A DNA stretch of 12,170 nt from an uncultured Eubacteriales bacterium (GCA_900540495.1 UQGA01000032.1:1-12170), one strand, 5' to 3'. Counted from the first letter of the stretch, positions 1 through 7,095 are shown. Program-made: numbers and translations. Notes: generated by a model not told the origin, from the sequence alone.

Positions 1-1447
1 CCTTCAGCTTCTTCAGCCCCTCATTAATCTCCCTCTGCAAGCCCTCCAGCTCCGCCAGAATCTCGCTGGTCGGGGGATACTCCACAGCCTGATACTCCAC
101 CTTCTTATATTTGTTGATGGACAGGTCGTAGCCATTATCCACGATTTCCTGCTTGGGCACGAAGAAGCTCTTTTCAGTGCGCTCGCGGGTTTCTTCCTGA
201 TCGAGGTGGTGGAAGCGTTCGATGATGTCGGGAATGTCGTTCTGGTCGATGGGGCTGCGCTTGTCGTCGAGGCTAAAGCCGTCGGCGGCCATGTCGTAGA
301 ACCAGACCTTGTCCGTGCCGCCGTGTCCGGTCTTGGTGAAAATCAGGATGGCGGTGGAAACGCCCGCGTAGGGCTTGAACACACCGCTGGGCATGGAGAT
401 GACCGCCTCCAGACGGTTGAATTCTACCAGCTCCTGCCGCAGCGCCTTATGTGCCTTGGAAGAGCCGAAAAGCACGCCGTCCGGCACAATGGACGCGCAG
501 CGCCCGCCGACCTTCAGCGCTTTCAGGAACAAAGCGAGGAAAAGCAACTCCGTCTTTTTCGTAGGCGCGATGGCGAGCAGGTCTTTGGAGATGGTTTCCT
601 TGTCCAGGCTGCCGGTGAAGGGCGGGTTGGCCATGATGAGGGTATATTCGTCGCGGTGGGTATTGTCCTCGGAAAGGGAGTCCATCCAGCTGATGTTGGG
701 CGCTTCCACGCCGTGAAGCATCATGTTCATGGCTCCAATGCGCAGCATGGTCTGATCGGTGTCGAAGCCGGAGAACATGGTTGTGGTGTAATGGCGCTTG
801 TTCTCGGTTTTCATCAGATCCATGGCGTAATGCTCGCTGACATACTGCGCCGCGGCGCAGATAAAGCCCGCGCTGCCCATCGCCGGGTCGCAGATTACGT
901 CATCCATCTGGGGCTGCATCAGCTCCACCATCATTTTGATGATGTGGCGCGGCGTGCGGAACTGGCCGTTGGTGCCGCTTTGCGCGATTTGCGAGAGAAG
1001 ATACTCGTACACATCGCCCATAATGTCTTTATTGTTGAGGTCAAGGCTGTCGAGCGCATCGACCACGCGGACGAGAACGCGGGCTGTCGGCACGAGAAAT
1101 AGCGCATCCTTCATATATTTTGCAAAGGCCGTATCCCTGCCCGTGTGCAGATCGTTTTTAATGAAGGGAAACACGTTCTCCGTCATATTTTTAAACATCG
1201 CTTCCGCTTCGTAGTGACGGAAGTTGTGCCAGCGGCAGTTCTGGTGTTCGCTGTCAAAAATAGGATCAACGACCTCCATATCAAAAGCGGCAGCATTTGC
1301 CTCCTTGCGCATTTCGTTATCGTCCAGTATTTTTATAAACATCAGATATGTGATCTGCTCAATTACCGTAAGAGGGTTGGTCATGCCGGAAGACCAGAAA
1401 ATATCCCAAATACCGTCAATTTTGTTTTTAAGTTCTCCTGTGATCAT
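1..1447 (-). CDS. hsdM: Type I restriction-modification system DNA methyltransferase subunit HsdM (3' end beyond window)
   Basis: This is the adenine-N6 methyltransferase subunit of a type I restriction-modification system. It works in a complex with the specificity subunit (HsdS) and nuclease (HsdR). The frame is open for 482 codons from ATG at 1447 to the window edge, and family length suggests only a short C-terminal tail is missing. An N-terminal HsdM helical domain (starting MITGELKNKIDGIWDIFW) is followed by the methylase domain. SAM-binding motif I is DPAMGSAGF (about residues 187-195), the hallmark MMLHGVEAPNI follows, and catalytic motif IV is NPPF (about 274-277). Motif DGVLFGSS comes later. 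The end is a charged helix, as expected for the HsdS-contacting region. The start is supported by AGGAG seven bases upstream. An HTH pseudogene lies just upstream on the same strand. hsdS and hsdR are not in the window and would be expected to the left. Confidence 0.95.
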   Translation of the reverse strand, partial: MITGELKNKIDGIWDIFWSSGMTNPLTVIEQITYLMFIKILDDNEMRKEANAAAFDMEVVDPIFDSEHQNCRWHNFRHYEAEAMFKNMTENVFPFIKNDLHTGRDTAFAKYMKDALFLVPTARVLVRVVDALDSLDLNNKDIMGDVYEYLLSQIAQSGTNGQFRTPRHIIKMMVELMQPQMDDVICDPAMGSAGFICAAAQYVSEHYAMDLMKTENKRHYTTTMFSGFDTDQTMLRIGAMNMMLHGVEAPNISWMDSLSEDNTHRDEYTLIMANPPFTGSLDKETISKDLLAIAPTKKTELLFLALFLKALKVGGRCASIVPDGVLFGSSKAHKALRQELVEFNRLEAVISMPSGVFKPYAGVSTAILIFTKTGHGGTDKVWFYDMAADGFSLDDKRSPIDQNDIPDIIERFHHLDQEETRERTEKSFFVPKQEIVDNGYDLSINKYKKVEYQAVEYPPTSEILAELEGLQREINEGLKKLK

Positions 1448-1506
1448 AATGGCTCTCCTTTATACAAATCTATAATCGTAATGGCTTAACCCAATCTGAC
1501 ATATAG

Positions 1507-1707
1507 TTACCGCTCGGGGCGCACAACTTCGCATATATCTCCAGTATCACAATTCAGATAGTCGCAAATACGCAGTAAAACGGTGATGGACACTTCCTCG
1601 CCCTTGTTGCGCTTACTCATCGTTGCAGGAGCGATACTGGAATTGGTTCGGAGTGGACTTTGCTATGCTCCTTTTTAACATCAAAAGTTTTTATCACTCA
1701 GCTTCAT
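1507..1707 (-). pseudogene. Small Cro/C1-type (XRE, YozG-like) HTH regulator, broken by two frameshifts
   Basis: Starting from ATG at 1707 (GAGGG about seven bases upstream), the frame reads MKLSDKNF and then hits TGA at 1683-1681, TAA and TAG. The same frame resumes after about 1651 as LRTNSSIAPATMSKRNKGEE... and ends ...GDICEVVRPER at TAA 1509-1507. Between these, the alternative frame supplies MLKRSIAKST. Adding one base near 1682 and removing one near 1651 restores a continuous 66-residue protein. Its order (K-L-S start, recognition helix SIAPATMSK, then LLRICDYLNC-DTGDICE) is typical of small single-domain XRE regulators. The net change in length is zero. Such regulators often sit upstream of type I restriction genes, and hsdM begins 59 bases further on. 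It could be a true pseudogene or carry two sequencing errors; family assignment is firm, inactivity less so. Confidence 0.75.
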
Positions 1708-1757
1708 AAAATAGCCCTCGCTTGGTATTTATCAGATGAACCAAAACTTCCACCTGC

Positions 1758-1766
1758 AGTATAACA
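1758..1766 (-). promoter_or_regulatory. Candidate extended -10 promoter for the HTH/hsdM unit
   Basis: On the minus strand the sequence reads TGTTATACT, a TG-N extended -10 with hexamer TATACT. It lies about 50 bases upstream of the HTH start. The expected -35 position (about 1781-1786) reads TCGAAA, a poor match, and falls at the edge of the guaA tail repeat, so the original -35 may have been replaced by a junction. Prediction from motif only. Confidence 0.4.
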
Positions 1767-1784
1767 CAAAAGTTTCACAATTTC

Positions 1785-1925
1785 GAGTGGGCAGAGATCC
1801 CATATCTGGTTTTGCGCTTCCGGTTTTGCGCTGTATCAGCGAACGCATCATTGCCGAAGTGCCCCATGTCAACCGCGTCGCCTACGACATCACGAGCAAG
1901 CCCCTTGGGCACGATCGAGCGGGAG
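1785..1925 (+). pseudogene. guaA: Displaced guaA 3'-end fragment, copy 1 (attachment-site-like repeat)
   Basis: Read with frame changes, this encodes the last ~45 residues of GMP synthase: EWAEIPYLVLR, then CISERIIAEVPHVNRVAYDITSKP, then GTIERE. In intact GuaA this segment ends ...VVYDITSKPPATIEWE-stop. It has no start, no upstream guaA sequence and no stop at the expected place (the GAGTGGGAATAA ending has become GAGCGGGAGCC). A 14-base tandem duplication at 1808-1831 breaks the frame. Homology begins abruptly at GAGTGGGC, the same point as in the copies at 6887 and 11314. The guaA 3' end is an established island integration hotspot. I infer that this is a displaced tail marking the right end of the restriction-modification block. 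Confidence 0.8.
1808..1831 (+). repeat. 14-base tandem duplication inside guaA tail copy 1
   Basis: GGTTTTGCGCTTCC at 1808-1821 is followed directly by GGTTTTGCGC at 1822-1831. The other two long guaA tails have this segment once, so this looks like a private slippage duplication in a sequence no longer under coding selection. Confidence 0.7.
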
Positions 1926-2132
1926 CCACTGCACAAAACCTCCATAGCCTGAGGGCAGAAGCCGTCGCGGCTGTGAGGGGGGACATGGCCTGCAATCATC
2001 GCAGCAGGTAGCTGATCAGAGGGAATCGGAGCGCAAGCGTCTTGTAGCCGCTGTGTCGCCGGCCAGGGGATGGCGCACGGACGGCTGTTGCAAGCAACAG
2101 GGAAAAAAGAAGCTCTTGACAAACGGAACATT
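1926..2132. other. Gene-free spacer between guaA tail copy 1 and the core-only copy
   Basis: No reading frame here has a convincing start, ribosome binding site or recognisable protein. The only structure seen is a weak hairpin GTTGC-aa-GCAAC (about 2087-2098). A TTGACA hexamer at about 2115 has no -10 at the proper distance. It may be a deleted remnant of an earlier island. Confidence 0.5.
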
Positions 2133-2157
2133 CCCGGGCACGATTGAGTGGGAATAA
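2133..2157 (+). repeat. guaA: Core-only guaA 3'-end repeat (att-like), copy 2
   Basis: The sequence CACGATTGAGTGGGAATAA (2139-2157), preceded by CCCGGG, encodes the PGTIEWE-stop end of GuaA with the stop codon intact. It matches CACGATCGAATGGGAATAA at 7004-7022 with two differences. Unlike the long copies, nothing upstream of about 2133 resembles guaA. It marks the left border of the GC-rich envelope-acylation block. Most likely an attachment core or the end of a largely deleted tail. Confidence 0.65.
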
Positions 2158-2320
2158 GTTTCGAATCAACAGGCTCATGCAGTTCGCACGTCCCGTTTCC
2201 GGGAGGAGGCGAACTGCTCCTATGTGCAAACAACATGACGGCTCACTGAAAAACGGATGGAGCGGCATGGATCAAGTCGAGGGATGGCGGGCGTGCGCCC
2301 ATGTATGCCATGTGCAGTAG
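2158..2320. other. Upstream region of the SGNH lipoprotein gene; no gene seen
   Basis: No supportable coding region or structured RNA is visible between the core-only guaA repeat and the promoter at 2321-2349. A long opposite-strand frame crosses this stretch but is the antisense shadow of the downstream gene. Confidence 0.45.
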
Positions 2321-2349
2321 TTGCAATATGTGTGCCAATCTGTCATAAT
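2321..2349 (+). promoter_or_regulatory. Sigma-A type promoter for the SGNH lipoprotein gene
   Basis: TTGCAA (2321-2326) and CATAAT (2344-2349) are separated by exactly 17 bases. The predicted transcription start near 2356 gives a leader of about 45 bases before ATG 2402. Because the -35 coincides with a possible TTG codon at 2321, this promoter argues against the longer reading frame. Confidence 0.6.
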
Positions 2350-2401
2350 AAAAAAGAATTGTAAATGTGCAAACAGGGGTCAGGGGGAGAATCGGTTCAA
2401 T

Positions 2402-3334
2402 ATGGGGAAGATGGGGAAGCGGCTGGCTTGGAGGGCGTGTGGCTGGTTGGCCTTGCTGTTGATGTGTGCCGGCTGTGCGGCAAAGACGTCGCAACCGGAG
2501 GGACATACGCCGCTGGCAACCATGCCCATGCCAACGACGGCGCCAACGGTAGAACCAACTGCAACGCCAGACCCCACTTGGACGCCGTCTCCGCAGGCCA
2601 CGCCGACGCCGTCCCCGACGCTGGAGCCGGTGACGGACGAGATGCTGGACTCCGGGCGGTTTGACGCATATTTTGACGACGCGGTGTTCCTGGGGGATTC
2701 CATCACCCAGTCGCTTCGGAATTACTGCATTGCCCAGCGGCGGGACGATGCGGATTTCATGGGCAATGCGCAGTTCCTCGCGGCGGTGTCCATGAGCGTG
2801 CGCCTGGCGTCCAGCGACTCGCGGACCCTGCTCCAATATCGCGGGAATGCGGTCTCGGTGACGGAGGGCTTGCTCAAAATGGGGGCCGGGCAGGTGTTTA
2901 TCATGCTTGGCGTGAACGATTATGCCGGCAAATATCCGGATGCGACGCTCGCATATTTCGACACGCTGATCGATGCCATCCAAGAAAAGTGCGAGGGGAT
3001 TGAGATTGTCATTCAGTCGGTTACGCCGGTCACGAAACGGTTCTGCCAGGAGAGACGGATTACCATTGAGGAATGGAATGGCTTTAACGTGTTGCTCGAG
3101 CAGCTGTGCGAGGAAAAGGGCGTGCAGTTTTTGAGCTTTGCGGAACTGCTCATGGACGCAGAGGGGTACCTGGCGGACGACATGACCGGCGACGGCATGT
3201 TCCATCTCACCCCGGCTGCCAACGCCGTCTGGATCCGCGCGCTGCGGCAGTTTGCAGCGGAGCAGTATGCGCTGTCCGGCGCGTATCCGCCGGAACCGAC
3301 CGACGATATGGCGGACGCAGCGCCTGCGGCTTGA
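2402..3334 (+). CDS. SGNH/GDSL-hydrolase family lipoprotein
   Basis: A predicted surface-anchored esterase of the SGNH fold, likely acting on acyl groups of envelope polysaccharide (role inferred from neighbours). From ATG 2402 it has 310 residues: a signal peptide MGKMGKRLAWRACGWLALLL, lipobox MCAGC with lipidated Cys25, then a low-complexity Pro/Thr-rich spacer (about 35-80, TPTPSPT-like) before the catalytic domain. Block I is FLGDSIT (nucleophile Ser100), block III is LGVND (Asn172), block V is DGMFH (Asp264, His268). The Asp-to-His gap has three residues rather than the usual two, so the exact triad needs care. The start was chosen because the frame upstream overlaps the promoter and lacks a signal peptide; a GGGGGAG motif lies about 12 bases upstream. 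A separate promoter follows it, so it may be its own transcript next to the acylation operon. Confidence 0.85.
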   Translation: MGKMGKRLAWRACGWLALLLMCAGCAAKTSQPEGHTPLATMPMPTTAPTVEPTATPDPTWTPSPQATPTPSPTLEPVTDEMLDSGRFDAYFDDAVFLGDSITQSLRNYCIAQRRDDADFMGNAQFLAAVSMSVRLASSDSRTLLQYRGNAVSVTEGLLKMGAGQVFIMLGVNDYAGKYPDATLAYFDTLIDAIQEKCEGIEIVIQSVTPVTKRFCQERRITIEEWNGFNVLLEQLCEEKGVQFLSFAELLMDAEGYLADDMTGDGMFHLTPAANAVWIRALRQFAAEQYALSGAYPPEPTDDMADAAPAA

Positions 3335-3359
3335 AGGGGCGTGCGCGGCGTGGTATGAT
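3331..3359 (+). promoter_or_regulatory. Promoter for the DUF4358-MBOAT-DHHW operon
   Basis: TTGAAG (3331-3336) is followed 17 bases later by TATGAT (3354-3359), with TG at 3351-3352 making an extended -10. It overlaps the stop codon of the SGNH gene and lies about 50 bases before ATG 3411, so the three downstream genes can be transcribed apart from the hydrolase. Confidence 0.55.
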
Positions 3360-3410
3360 AGAACATATTGCATGGCGGCTTTGCGGTCAGACGGAGGGGG
3401 ATAGGGACAT

Positions 3411-4022
3411 ATGAAACGGTTTTCTGGCGTATGGGCGGCGCTGGCTTTGGCGCTGTGCCTAGGCCTGGCGGGCTGTAGCGCGGCGGGGGCGCCGCAGGTG
3501 CATCTGGACGAGCGCATGGAGATGCAGGCGCCGTTGCTGGAGCAGGCTGAGGCGCAGGAGCCGACGGTCGAACCGGAGTTGCCCGCGGACACGGAGCCGA
3601 CCGCGAATGCGGTGCCGCCGGCAGGCGAGGGCGAGGCGGAGCAGACATATGCGGCCGCGCTCGCGACGGCCTTTTTGCAGACCGGCGCGCTCGACGACAT
3701 GGTGCCCTATTCGGATGCGGACCTGCTCAATTACTATGGCATCGACCCGGCTGCCTGCGAAAGCATCGTGTATTATATCGATGCCGTAGGATATACCAAT
3801 GAGTTGCTGATCGTCCAGACGGACGAGGCGCAGGCAGCTGAGTTCGAGACACGGCTGGCAGGCTATCTGGTGGACCGCGCGGCGCAGTTTGCGGGCTACG
3901 ATGCCGATGCGGAGACGCTGGTCAGACAGGCGGTGCTGCGGCGCGACGACGGCGTGGTGCTCATGATCATCTCGCCGGAGGCGGATATGCTGCTGGACGT
4001 GTATCGCGGCTTTACGTTCTGA
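3411..4022 (+). CDS. DUF4358 domain lipoprotein
   Basis: A 203-residue predicted lipoprotein anchored outside the membrane. The signal peptide MKRFSGVWAALALALCLGLA is followed by lipobox LAGC (Cys22). A Glu/Pro-rich linker runs to about residue 80, then a compact domain with the DUF4358 pattern: DLLNYYGIDPAACESIVYYID, LLIVQTDEAQAAEFETRLAGYL, a tail with FAGYDADAE, and VLMIISPEAD. Its biochemical activity is unknown; in Clostridia this domain recurs next to MBOAT and DHHW genes. AGGG lies six bases before the start. The next gene begins one base after its stop, so translation is probably coupled. Confidence 0.8.
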   Translation: MKRFSGVWAALALALCLGLAGCSAAGAPQVHLDERMEMQAPLLEQAEAQEPTVEPELPADTEPTANAVPPAGEGEAEQTYAAALATAFLQTGALDDMVPYSDADLLNYYGIDPAACESIVYYIDAVGYTNELLIVQTDEAQAAEFETRLAGYLVDRAAQFAGYDADAETLVRQAVLRRDDGVVLMIISPEADMLLDVYRGFTF

Positions 4023-4023
4023 T

Positions 4024-5418
4024 ATGGTCTTTTCTTCGCTCACGTTCTTATTTGCTTTTTTGCCCGCCACCTTGCTGGGGTATTACGTGTTGCCCCGACG
4101 GTGGCGGCTTGCTTTTCTATTGCTGGCCAGCCTGGTGTTCTATGCGTGGGGGGAGCCTGTCTATGTGCTGCTGATGATGGGCGCCATCCTCGTCAACTGG
4201 GTGATTGGCCTGCTCATGGCCCGATTCCCGCGCCGCAAAAAGCTGCTGCTGGTGCTGGCCGTGGCGCTGGATTTGTGCATGCTGGGCGTGTTCAAATACG
4301 CCTCGTTTCTGCTCGACACGGCCGCCGCGCTCTTGCCGTCGCTCGCGGAGACGGCGGACCTGGACATCCGCCTGCCGATCGGCATTTCGTTTTTCACGTT
4401 CCAGATCCTGTCCTACATCGTGGACGTCTATCGCGGCGTTGCGTCCACGCAGCGCAACCTCGTGCGCTTTGGCGCGTATGTGACCATGTTCCCGCAGCTG
4501 ATTGCGGGGCCGATCGTGCGATATGTGGACATCGAGGCGCAGCTGGACGAGCAGCGACTGTCGGTCGACCGGTTTGCCAAGGGCATCCGCCAGTTTATCG
4601 TCGGGCTGTCCAAAAAGCTGCTGCTGGCCAATGCCGTGGGCACGCTCTGGACCACGTTGTCGGCCGCGCCGGAGCAGAACGGGATACTGGGCTCCTGGGT
4701 GGGGCTGCTCGCCTATGCGTTCCAGATCTATTTTGACTTTTCCGGCTATTCCGACATGGCGTGCGGCCTGGGCGAGATGCTCGGGTTCACGTTTGTGCGT
4801 AATTTCCGTTATCCATACCTGGCCGCCAGCATCACGGACTTCTGGCGGCGCTGGCACATCTCGCTCTCCACGTGGTTCCGGGAATACGTCTACATCCCGC
4901 TCGGCGGCAACCGCAAGGGGTTATTGCGGCAGATTCGCAACATCTTTCTCGTCTGGTTGCTGACGGGGCTCTGGCATGGCGCAAGCTGGAATTTTGTGCT
5001 GTGGGGATTGTACTTTGGCGTCCTGCTCACCGCAGAAAAGCTGTTTCTGCTGCGGGCATTCGAGCGGACGCCTGTAGTGGTGCGGCGGCTGTACGCGCTG
5101 TTTTGCGTCGCATTGGGCTGGGGCATCTTTGCCTTTACGGATTTTGCGCAGATGGGGACGTTCTTGCGCTCGCTGTTCGTGCCCGGAGCGGCTGGGCTCA
5201 TTTCGGCGGAGGCGCTGGCCTGGACGGCAGGATTCGCGCCCTGGCTGTGCGTGTGCGCGCTGGCATCCATGCCGCTCGGCGCGCGCGTGGCGGCGCGCCT
5301 GGAGGGGCGGCGTTGGTTTGGCGCGCTCTCCGTGGCTGTGCCGGTGGCGCTGTTCGTGTTGTGCGCGGCTGCGCTGGCGTCGCAGAGCTACAATCCCTTC
5401 ATCTACTTCCGCTTTTGA
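4024..5418 (+). CDS. MBOAT family membrane-bound O-acyltransferase (AlgI/DltB-like)
   Basis: A 464-residue multi-pass membrane protein that moves acyl (usually acetyl) groups across the membrane to an exported glycan or teichoic acid; the substrate here is unknown. Hydrophobic segments span the whole length. AlgI-family hallmarks are present: an N-terminal SSLTFLFAFLP, PIGISFFTFQ, FPQLIAGPIVRY, FDFSGYSDMA, then ITDFWRRWHISLSTWFREY (His278) and IPLGGNR, and the catalytic histidine in LTGLWHGASWNF (His318). It has normal family length and the conserved ending YNPFIYFRF. No good ribosome binding site precedes ATG 4024, one base after the DUF4358 stop, which fits translational coupling. The DHHW gene follows after nine bases; AlgI-type proteins normally work with such an AlgJ-like partner. 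Confidence 0.93.
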   Translation: MVFSSLTFLFAFLPATLLGYYVLPRRWRLAFLLLASLVFYAWGEPVYVLLMMGAILVNWVIGLLMARFPRRKKLLLVLAVALDLCMLGVFKYASFLLDTAAALLPSLAETADLDIRLPIGISFFTFQILSYIVDVYRGVASTQRNLVRFGAYVTMFPQLIAGPIVRYVDIEAQLDEQRLSVDRFAKGIRQFIVGLSKKLLLANAVGTLWTTLSAAPEQNGILGSWVGLLAYAFQIYFDFSGYSDMACGLGEMLGFTFVRNFRYPYLAASITDFWRRWHISLSTWFREYVYIPLGGNRKGLLRQIRNIFLVWLLTGLWHGASWNFVLWGLYFGVLLTAEKLFLLRAFERTPVVVRRLYALFCVALGWGIFAFTDFAQMGTFLRSLFVPGAAGLISAEALAWTAGFAPWLCVCALASMPLGARVAARLEGRRWFGALSVAVPVALFVLCAAALASQSYNPFIYFRF

Positions 5419-5427
5419 GGTGCGCAT

Positions 5428-6543
5428 ATGAAACGGAAAGTCACGGCAAACCTCATACTGGTTGTCCTGTTTGCGGCGGCGATTGCGGCGGTGCCGCTCT
5501 GGTGGCTGCTGACGCCGGACCGAACGTTTTCGGCGGCCGAGCGGCGCAACCTCGCGCAGGCCCCGGCCCTGTTGATGGGCGCGCTCGACGAATGGGACTT
5601 CGACAACGAGGCGGAGACGTATTTGGCCGACCAGATGGTGCTGCGCGAGGCGCTGGTTGGGATCTACGCCTATGAACAGCTGTGGACGGGGCGACAGGTG
5701 GCGACGGACGTCTATCGGGACTAGGAGGGCTATCTGGTCGAGGCCCCGCTGCAGGCGGAGCCGGAGGAGCTGGAGCGTCGCCTTGGCCGCATCGCGGCGC
5801 TCGGGGAGACGGTCGGGCTGCCTGCGCGACTGCTCGTGCCGCCGTCGACCGGCTACGTGCGCCGGGACAGCCTGCCGTCCGTGCTCGCGGCACTCTACAA
5901 GGACGACGAGCTGTTGCAGTGCATCGACGATTTTGCGGGCGTGGAGCTGGTGCCGCTCGACGATTTTGTGACGAATGGACAAACTTGGTTCTACCGTACA
6001 GACCACCATTGGAACGCCGACGGTGTCTATGCGGCGTATTGCGACTATGCCGCCTGTTTGGGCAGGACGGCGCTGCCGCGCGACGCGTTTTACTCCCATA
6101 CGGTCGACGGGTATGTGGGCTCCACACGGTCGCGCTCGGCGCTGTGGCTGACGCCGGGGGAGCGCATGACGCTGTTTGAGCCCATGTGCCGCGTGCGCGT
6201 CACCTTCTCCGACCGGGAGGGGACGTTCGACTCGCTCCTGTTTTGGGAGAACCTGTCGAGCTACGACTGGTACCCGGTCTTTGTTGACGGCAATCACCCG
6301 GTCACGGTGATCGAGAACCTCGACGCGCAGGGGGACGACGTGCTGCTGCTCGTGAAGGACTCGTTCGCCAACAGTCTCGTGCCGCTGCTGACACCCTCGT
6401 ACCGCAAGCTCGTCATGGTGGACCCGCGGTACTATCGCGGCAGCGTGTCCGAACTGTGCGCCGCGCACGGGGCCACGGAACTGCTGTTCTGTTACTCGCT
6501 CGAGCGCATTGCCACGGATACGAACCTGTTGCTGCTCAAATAG
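5428..6543 (+). pseudogene. DHHW/AlgJ-like O-acetylation protein interrupted by an in-frame TAG
   Basis: Presumed partner of the MBOAT protein. From ATG 5428 (GAGG seven bases upstream) one frame runs to TAG 6541-6543, broken only by TAG at 5722-5724 (codon 99). Without it the product is 371 residues. The N terminus is a membrane anchor (ILVVLFAAAIAAVPLWWLL), followed by the typical FSAAERRNLAQAP and a QMVLRE segment. After the stop come VPPSTGYV and the family signature YRTDHHWN (Asp192, His194, the D-x-H pair of AlgJ-type proteins), and late LLLVKDSFANSLVPLL (Ser312), the expected nucleophile block. Codon bias stays the same on both sides of the TAG, suggesting a recent point mutation (or sequencing error). 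An AGGAGGG overlaps the stop, four bases before an in-frame CTG at 5734, so weak re-initiation is conceivable but speculative. Confidence 0.85.
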
Positions 6544-6886
6544 GGGAGCGCGCTGGTGGGGCTGGCGCTGGCGCCGATATGGTGGATAGCGAACAAACGC
6601 ATACGGCGGCCGGCAATGCCCGCCACCGTATGGCTGTCGTTTGGGCGACATGGAACTCAGGCCTCGAGCGCGCAGAGCGCCTTGGCGATCCGGACCGCCC
6701 TCTACGAGTTTTGAACGCCAGGCGTACGTACGTTGGCTTCTAACGAGGAGCTACCCGTCAGATCCCTGACGCATGCGAGCAGGAACGCGTGATGTTCTTG
6801 CCGCGCACGCCCTCTACCGCGGCGACGAGCGCCTCTTTGACGATACCCTCGCGAAGGCGTTGCCCGTGCCGTATTTTTCCGGAATC
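6544..6886. other. Intergenic/decayed region at the right end of the GC-rich block
   Basis: No recognisable gene. The DHHW frame stays open for 56 more codons beyond its stop, to TGA 6712-6714, with a hydrophobic start (ALVGLALAPIWWIANK). I cannot tie this to a family and high GC favours chance open frames. Small palindromes are present: CGTACGTACG (6723-6732) and a perfect six-base hairpin CGTCAG-atcc-CTGACG (6756-6771). Neither has a T-run, so no terminator is called. Confidence 0.4.
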
Positions 6887-7022
6887 ATGATGGCCGAGTG
6901 GGCGGAGATTCCCTATCCGATCCTCCGCCGCATCAGCGAACGCATCATCGCCGAGGCCCCGCACGTCAATCGCGTCGTCTGCAACATCACCAGAAAATCC
7001 CGCCACGATCGAATGGGAATAA
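6887..7022 (+). pseudogene. guaA: Displaced guaA 3'-end fragment, copy 3
   Basis: The best-preserved copy. It reads MMAEWAEIPYPILRRISERI, then IAEAPHVNRVVCNITRK, and after a one-base loss near 7000, PATIEWE with stop TAA 7020-7022. Intact GuaA proteins have the same C-terminal run; nothing upstream of about 6885 matches GuaA (the expected LRAVxTxD segment is absent). It has no own start or ribosome binding site and cannot encode a functional enzyme. It forms the boundary between the GC-rich acylation block and the ABC-exporter block. Confidence 0.85.
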
Positions 7023-7050
7023 CGGATATGAAGAATATGCATCTATCCAT

Positions 7051-7090
7051 CTTTTTTCCCAACTTTACCGCTAGAAAAAGTTGAAAAAAG
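7051..7090. repeat. AT-rich inverted repeat just right of guaA tail copy 3
   Basis: Left arm CTTTTTTCCCAACTTT (7051-7066) pairs with right arm AAAGTTGAAAAAAG (7077-7090) through 14 base pairs with a two-base bulge, around a ten-base loop. It could act as a weak bidirectional terminator, or be an element end next to the junction. Confidence 0.45.
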
Positions 7091-7095
7091 AGTGA

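Noticed and set aside
206..1102. 298-codon open frame on the + strand
   Set aside because: Antisense to hsdM, whose methylase motifs and ribosome binding site are clear on the minus strand.
1736..2011. 91-codon open frame containing guaA-like sequence
   Set aside because: Upstream and downstream residues are unrelated and there is no ribosome binding site; it is a chance frame across a guaA fragment.
2115..2146. TTGACA hexamer as a promoter -35
   Set aside because: No acceptable -10 at 16-18 bases.
2321..2401. N-terminal extension of the SGNH lipoprotein from a TTG codon
   Set aside because: It overlaps a well-spaced promoter and would bury the lipoprotein signal peptide; ATG 2402 is preferred.
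2243..3700. 485-codon open frame on the minus strand
   Set aside because: Arg/Pro/His-rich antisense shadow of the GC-rich SGNH and DUF4358 genes; no domain, no start signal.
4921..6651. 576-codon open frame on the minus strand
   Set aside because: Antisense to the MBOAT and DHHW genes; composition is low-complexity Arg/Gln/His typical of GC-rich shadows.
6773..7084. 103-codon open frame containing guaA-like sequence
   Set aside because: No start signal; the recognisable part is only the guaA tail, and residues before MMAEWA match no GuaA segment.
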